Notes under the pieces: model-generated
The model's database searches: none
The model's input: only the letters and a program-made list of their open reading frames with translations
Told to the model about the DNA's origin: nothing
NCBI GenBank assembly: GCA_014860725.1
Contig: JACZJD010000449.1
Coordinates: 1-6,312, forward strand
DNA: 6,312 bases
Direction: 5' to 3'
Source of the DNA: Aquamicrobium sp.
GTDB lineage: Bacteria; Pseudomonadota; Alphaproteobacteria; Rhizobiales; Rhizobiaceae
Position numbers and translations under genes: made by a program
In this document: in pieces, positions 5,452 to 6,312 of the stretch
Position numbering within the stretch: position 1 is the stretch's first letter
How the letters are laid out: every line of letters begins with the position of its first letter

Positions 5452-6312
5452 TTATGCATCCTTGCGCGGCGGTTCTCCGAGCAGGGTGTTGAGCCCCGCC
5501 AGGCTTTCCGCCGTCTCTATCGTTTCGATTGCGGAGTGGACCCGCTTCGCATGCGCCTCTCCCCAGACCGGAACCGTCAGGTCGAAGAATTTCGCGCGCA
5601 CTTCGTCGGGCGTGTAGGGATCGGCCGCGTCGCCGCGATTGGTCATGGTCTCGCGCGTCAGCACCCGCCCGTCGGCGAGACGCACGGTCAGCCGCGCCGG
5701 CCGTTTCGCCGGCAGCATCGCGGTGAATTCGGCATTCTCGCGCACCGTGACCCGGCGGGCGAGCGCGCGGATGGTCTCGTCCGCGACTGCCTTCCGGCGG
5801 AAGGCCGGGACGGACGCCTCGCCGTTGACGATGGTCGTGGCGACGGCGAACGGCAGCGAGAACCTGGCCGCCAGCATATTGGCGGGCTCGGCGCTGTCGA
5901 GCTGCGCCGCATAGGCGTAGGTCTCGACCTCGATGCCGGCGATGTCCCGGGGCGGCAGGCTGCCCAGTTCGGCCAGCAGCGCCGCCACCACGTCGAGCGC
6001 GCCGTGGGTGAAGCGGCAGGCGGCATGGCGCTTGAAGTAGTTCCGCTCGATCTCGAACCGGCTGCCGAGCTCCTCGGCCATCGCCTCCGGGCGGAAGCCC
6101 TCGGCGAGGATGGAGCCGTAGACGCTGCGCACGGCGTCGATCTCGCCGACGAAGCCGCTCGCCACGAGGTCCCACGCCGCAAGCCCGTTGCGGTTGGAGA
6201 AGCCGCAGAAGCCGTTGCGCACGGTCGCGCCTTCGAGCATCGCGCGCAGGCTCGCGCCGACGCTCAGCGTCGCGGAGACGTTGATGGTCTCGGCGAGCGC
6301 CCGCTCGTCGGC
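5452..6312 (-). CDS. MmgE/PrpD family protein, C-terminal part (5' end beyond the window)
   Basis: The MmgE/PrpD family includes 2-methylcitrate dehydratase, cis-aconitate decarboxylase and iminodisuccinate epimerase; these are soluble enzymes acting on small di- or tricarboxylates. The reading frame is open to the right edge, so the Met at 6240 is internal, and 286 C-terminal residues of a protein usually near 450 are seen. Supporting motifs are a helix ending in ATLSVGASLRAMLEGATVRN near the edge, N-Y-F-K-R-H-A-A-C-R-F-T-H (6004-6042), and the family signature R-F-S-L-P-F-A-V-A (about 5839-5865) followed by a short Gly turn. The C-terminal portion has the usual beta-rich pattern around RLTVRLADGRVLTRE. 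In many relatives a Lys followed closely by His and Gly comes after the GATVRN helix; here that segment (6172-6222) has neither Lys nor His, which suggests a subfamily with different chemistry. The TAA stop directly abuts the ATG of the lyase gene. The family assignment is firm; the substrate is unknown. Confidence 0.85.
   Translation of the reverse strand, partial: ADERALAETINVSATLSVGASLRAMLEGATVRNGFCGFSNRNGLAAWDLVASGFVGEIDAVRSVYGSILAEGFRPEAMAEELGSRFEIERNYFKRHAACRFTHGALDVVAALLAELGSLPPRDIAGIEVETYAYAAQLDSAEPANMLAARFSLPFAVATTIVNGEASVPAFRRKAVADETIRALARRVTVRENAEFTAMLPAKRPARLTVRLADGRVLTRETMTNRGDAADPYTPDEVRAKFFDLTVPVWGEAHAKRVHSAIETIETAESLAGLNTLLGEPPRKDA
5458..5463 (-). promoter_or_regulatory. Ribosome binding site of the lyase gene
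   Basis: AAGGAT on the minus strand, within the last codons of the MmgE/PrpD gene, leaves 7 nt from AAGGA to the ATG at 5451. With stop TAA and start ATG abutting, it points to translational coupling between the two genes. Confidence 0.65.

Noticed and set aside
5790..5804. Perfect small inverted repeat CCTTCC-GGC-GGAAGG, possible terminator hairpin
   Set aside because: It lies inside the MmgE/PrpD coding sequence, is not followed by a T-run on either strand, and is short enough to arise by chance in GC-rich DNA.
1..6312. CRISPR arrays, tRNA/rRNA genes, insertion sequences, attachment sites or an origin
   Set aside because: No direct repeats, cloverleaf-like segments, transposase motifs or terminal inverted repeats were noticed, and coding genes fill all but a few bases of the window.

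Overview
The window is a densely packed, single-strand stretch of a high-GC genome (about two thirds G+C by eye, with strong G/C preference at third codon positions). That composition and the protein families present suggest a proteobacterium, most likely an alphaproteobacterium of the Hyphomicrobiales/Rhizobiales type. This is inferred from style only; no marker gene is present.

All six genes lie on the minus strand and are transcribed from the right edge to the left. In order they are: the C-terminal part of an MmgE/PrpD-family protein (right edge to 5452); an isocitrate lyase/PEP mutase superfamily C-C lyase (5451-4561); a hydantoinase/oxoprolinase B subunit (4555-2822); the matching A subunit (2825-753); a small isochorismatase-like hydrolase (753-136); and the first 41 codons of a tautomerase-family protein (125 to the left edge). 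Every junction is tight: stop and start abut, a 5-nt gap, an ATGA overlap, a TGATG overlap and a 10-nt gap. No promoter, terminator, regulator, transporter, RNA gene, repeat or mobile element is visible, so the window is the interior of one operon that runs off both ends. No gene-free stretch exceeds 10 bases.

The set looks like a catabolic pathway. The PrpD-like and lyase genes resemble a dehydratase/isomerase plus retro-aldol lyase pair acting on a branched di- or tricarboxylate. The B and A subunits form an ATP-dependent enzyme that either opens a lactam or hydantoin-like ring or carboxylates a ketone. The isochorismatase-like and tautomerase proteins could process the product. The substrate cannot be read from the sequence. 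The most notable detail is that the isochorismatase-like protein keeps the family Asp and Lys but has Gly where amidase members carry the nucleophilic Cys. A classical N-carbamoylsarcosine-amidase role next to a methylhydantoinase is therefore doubtful.
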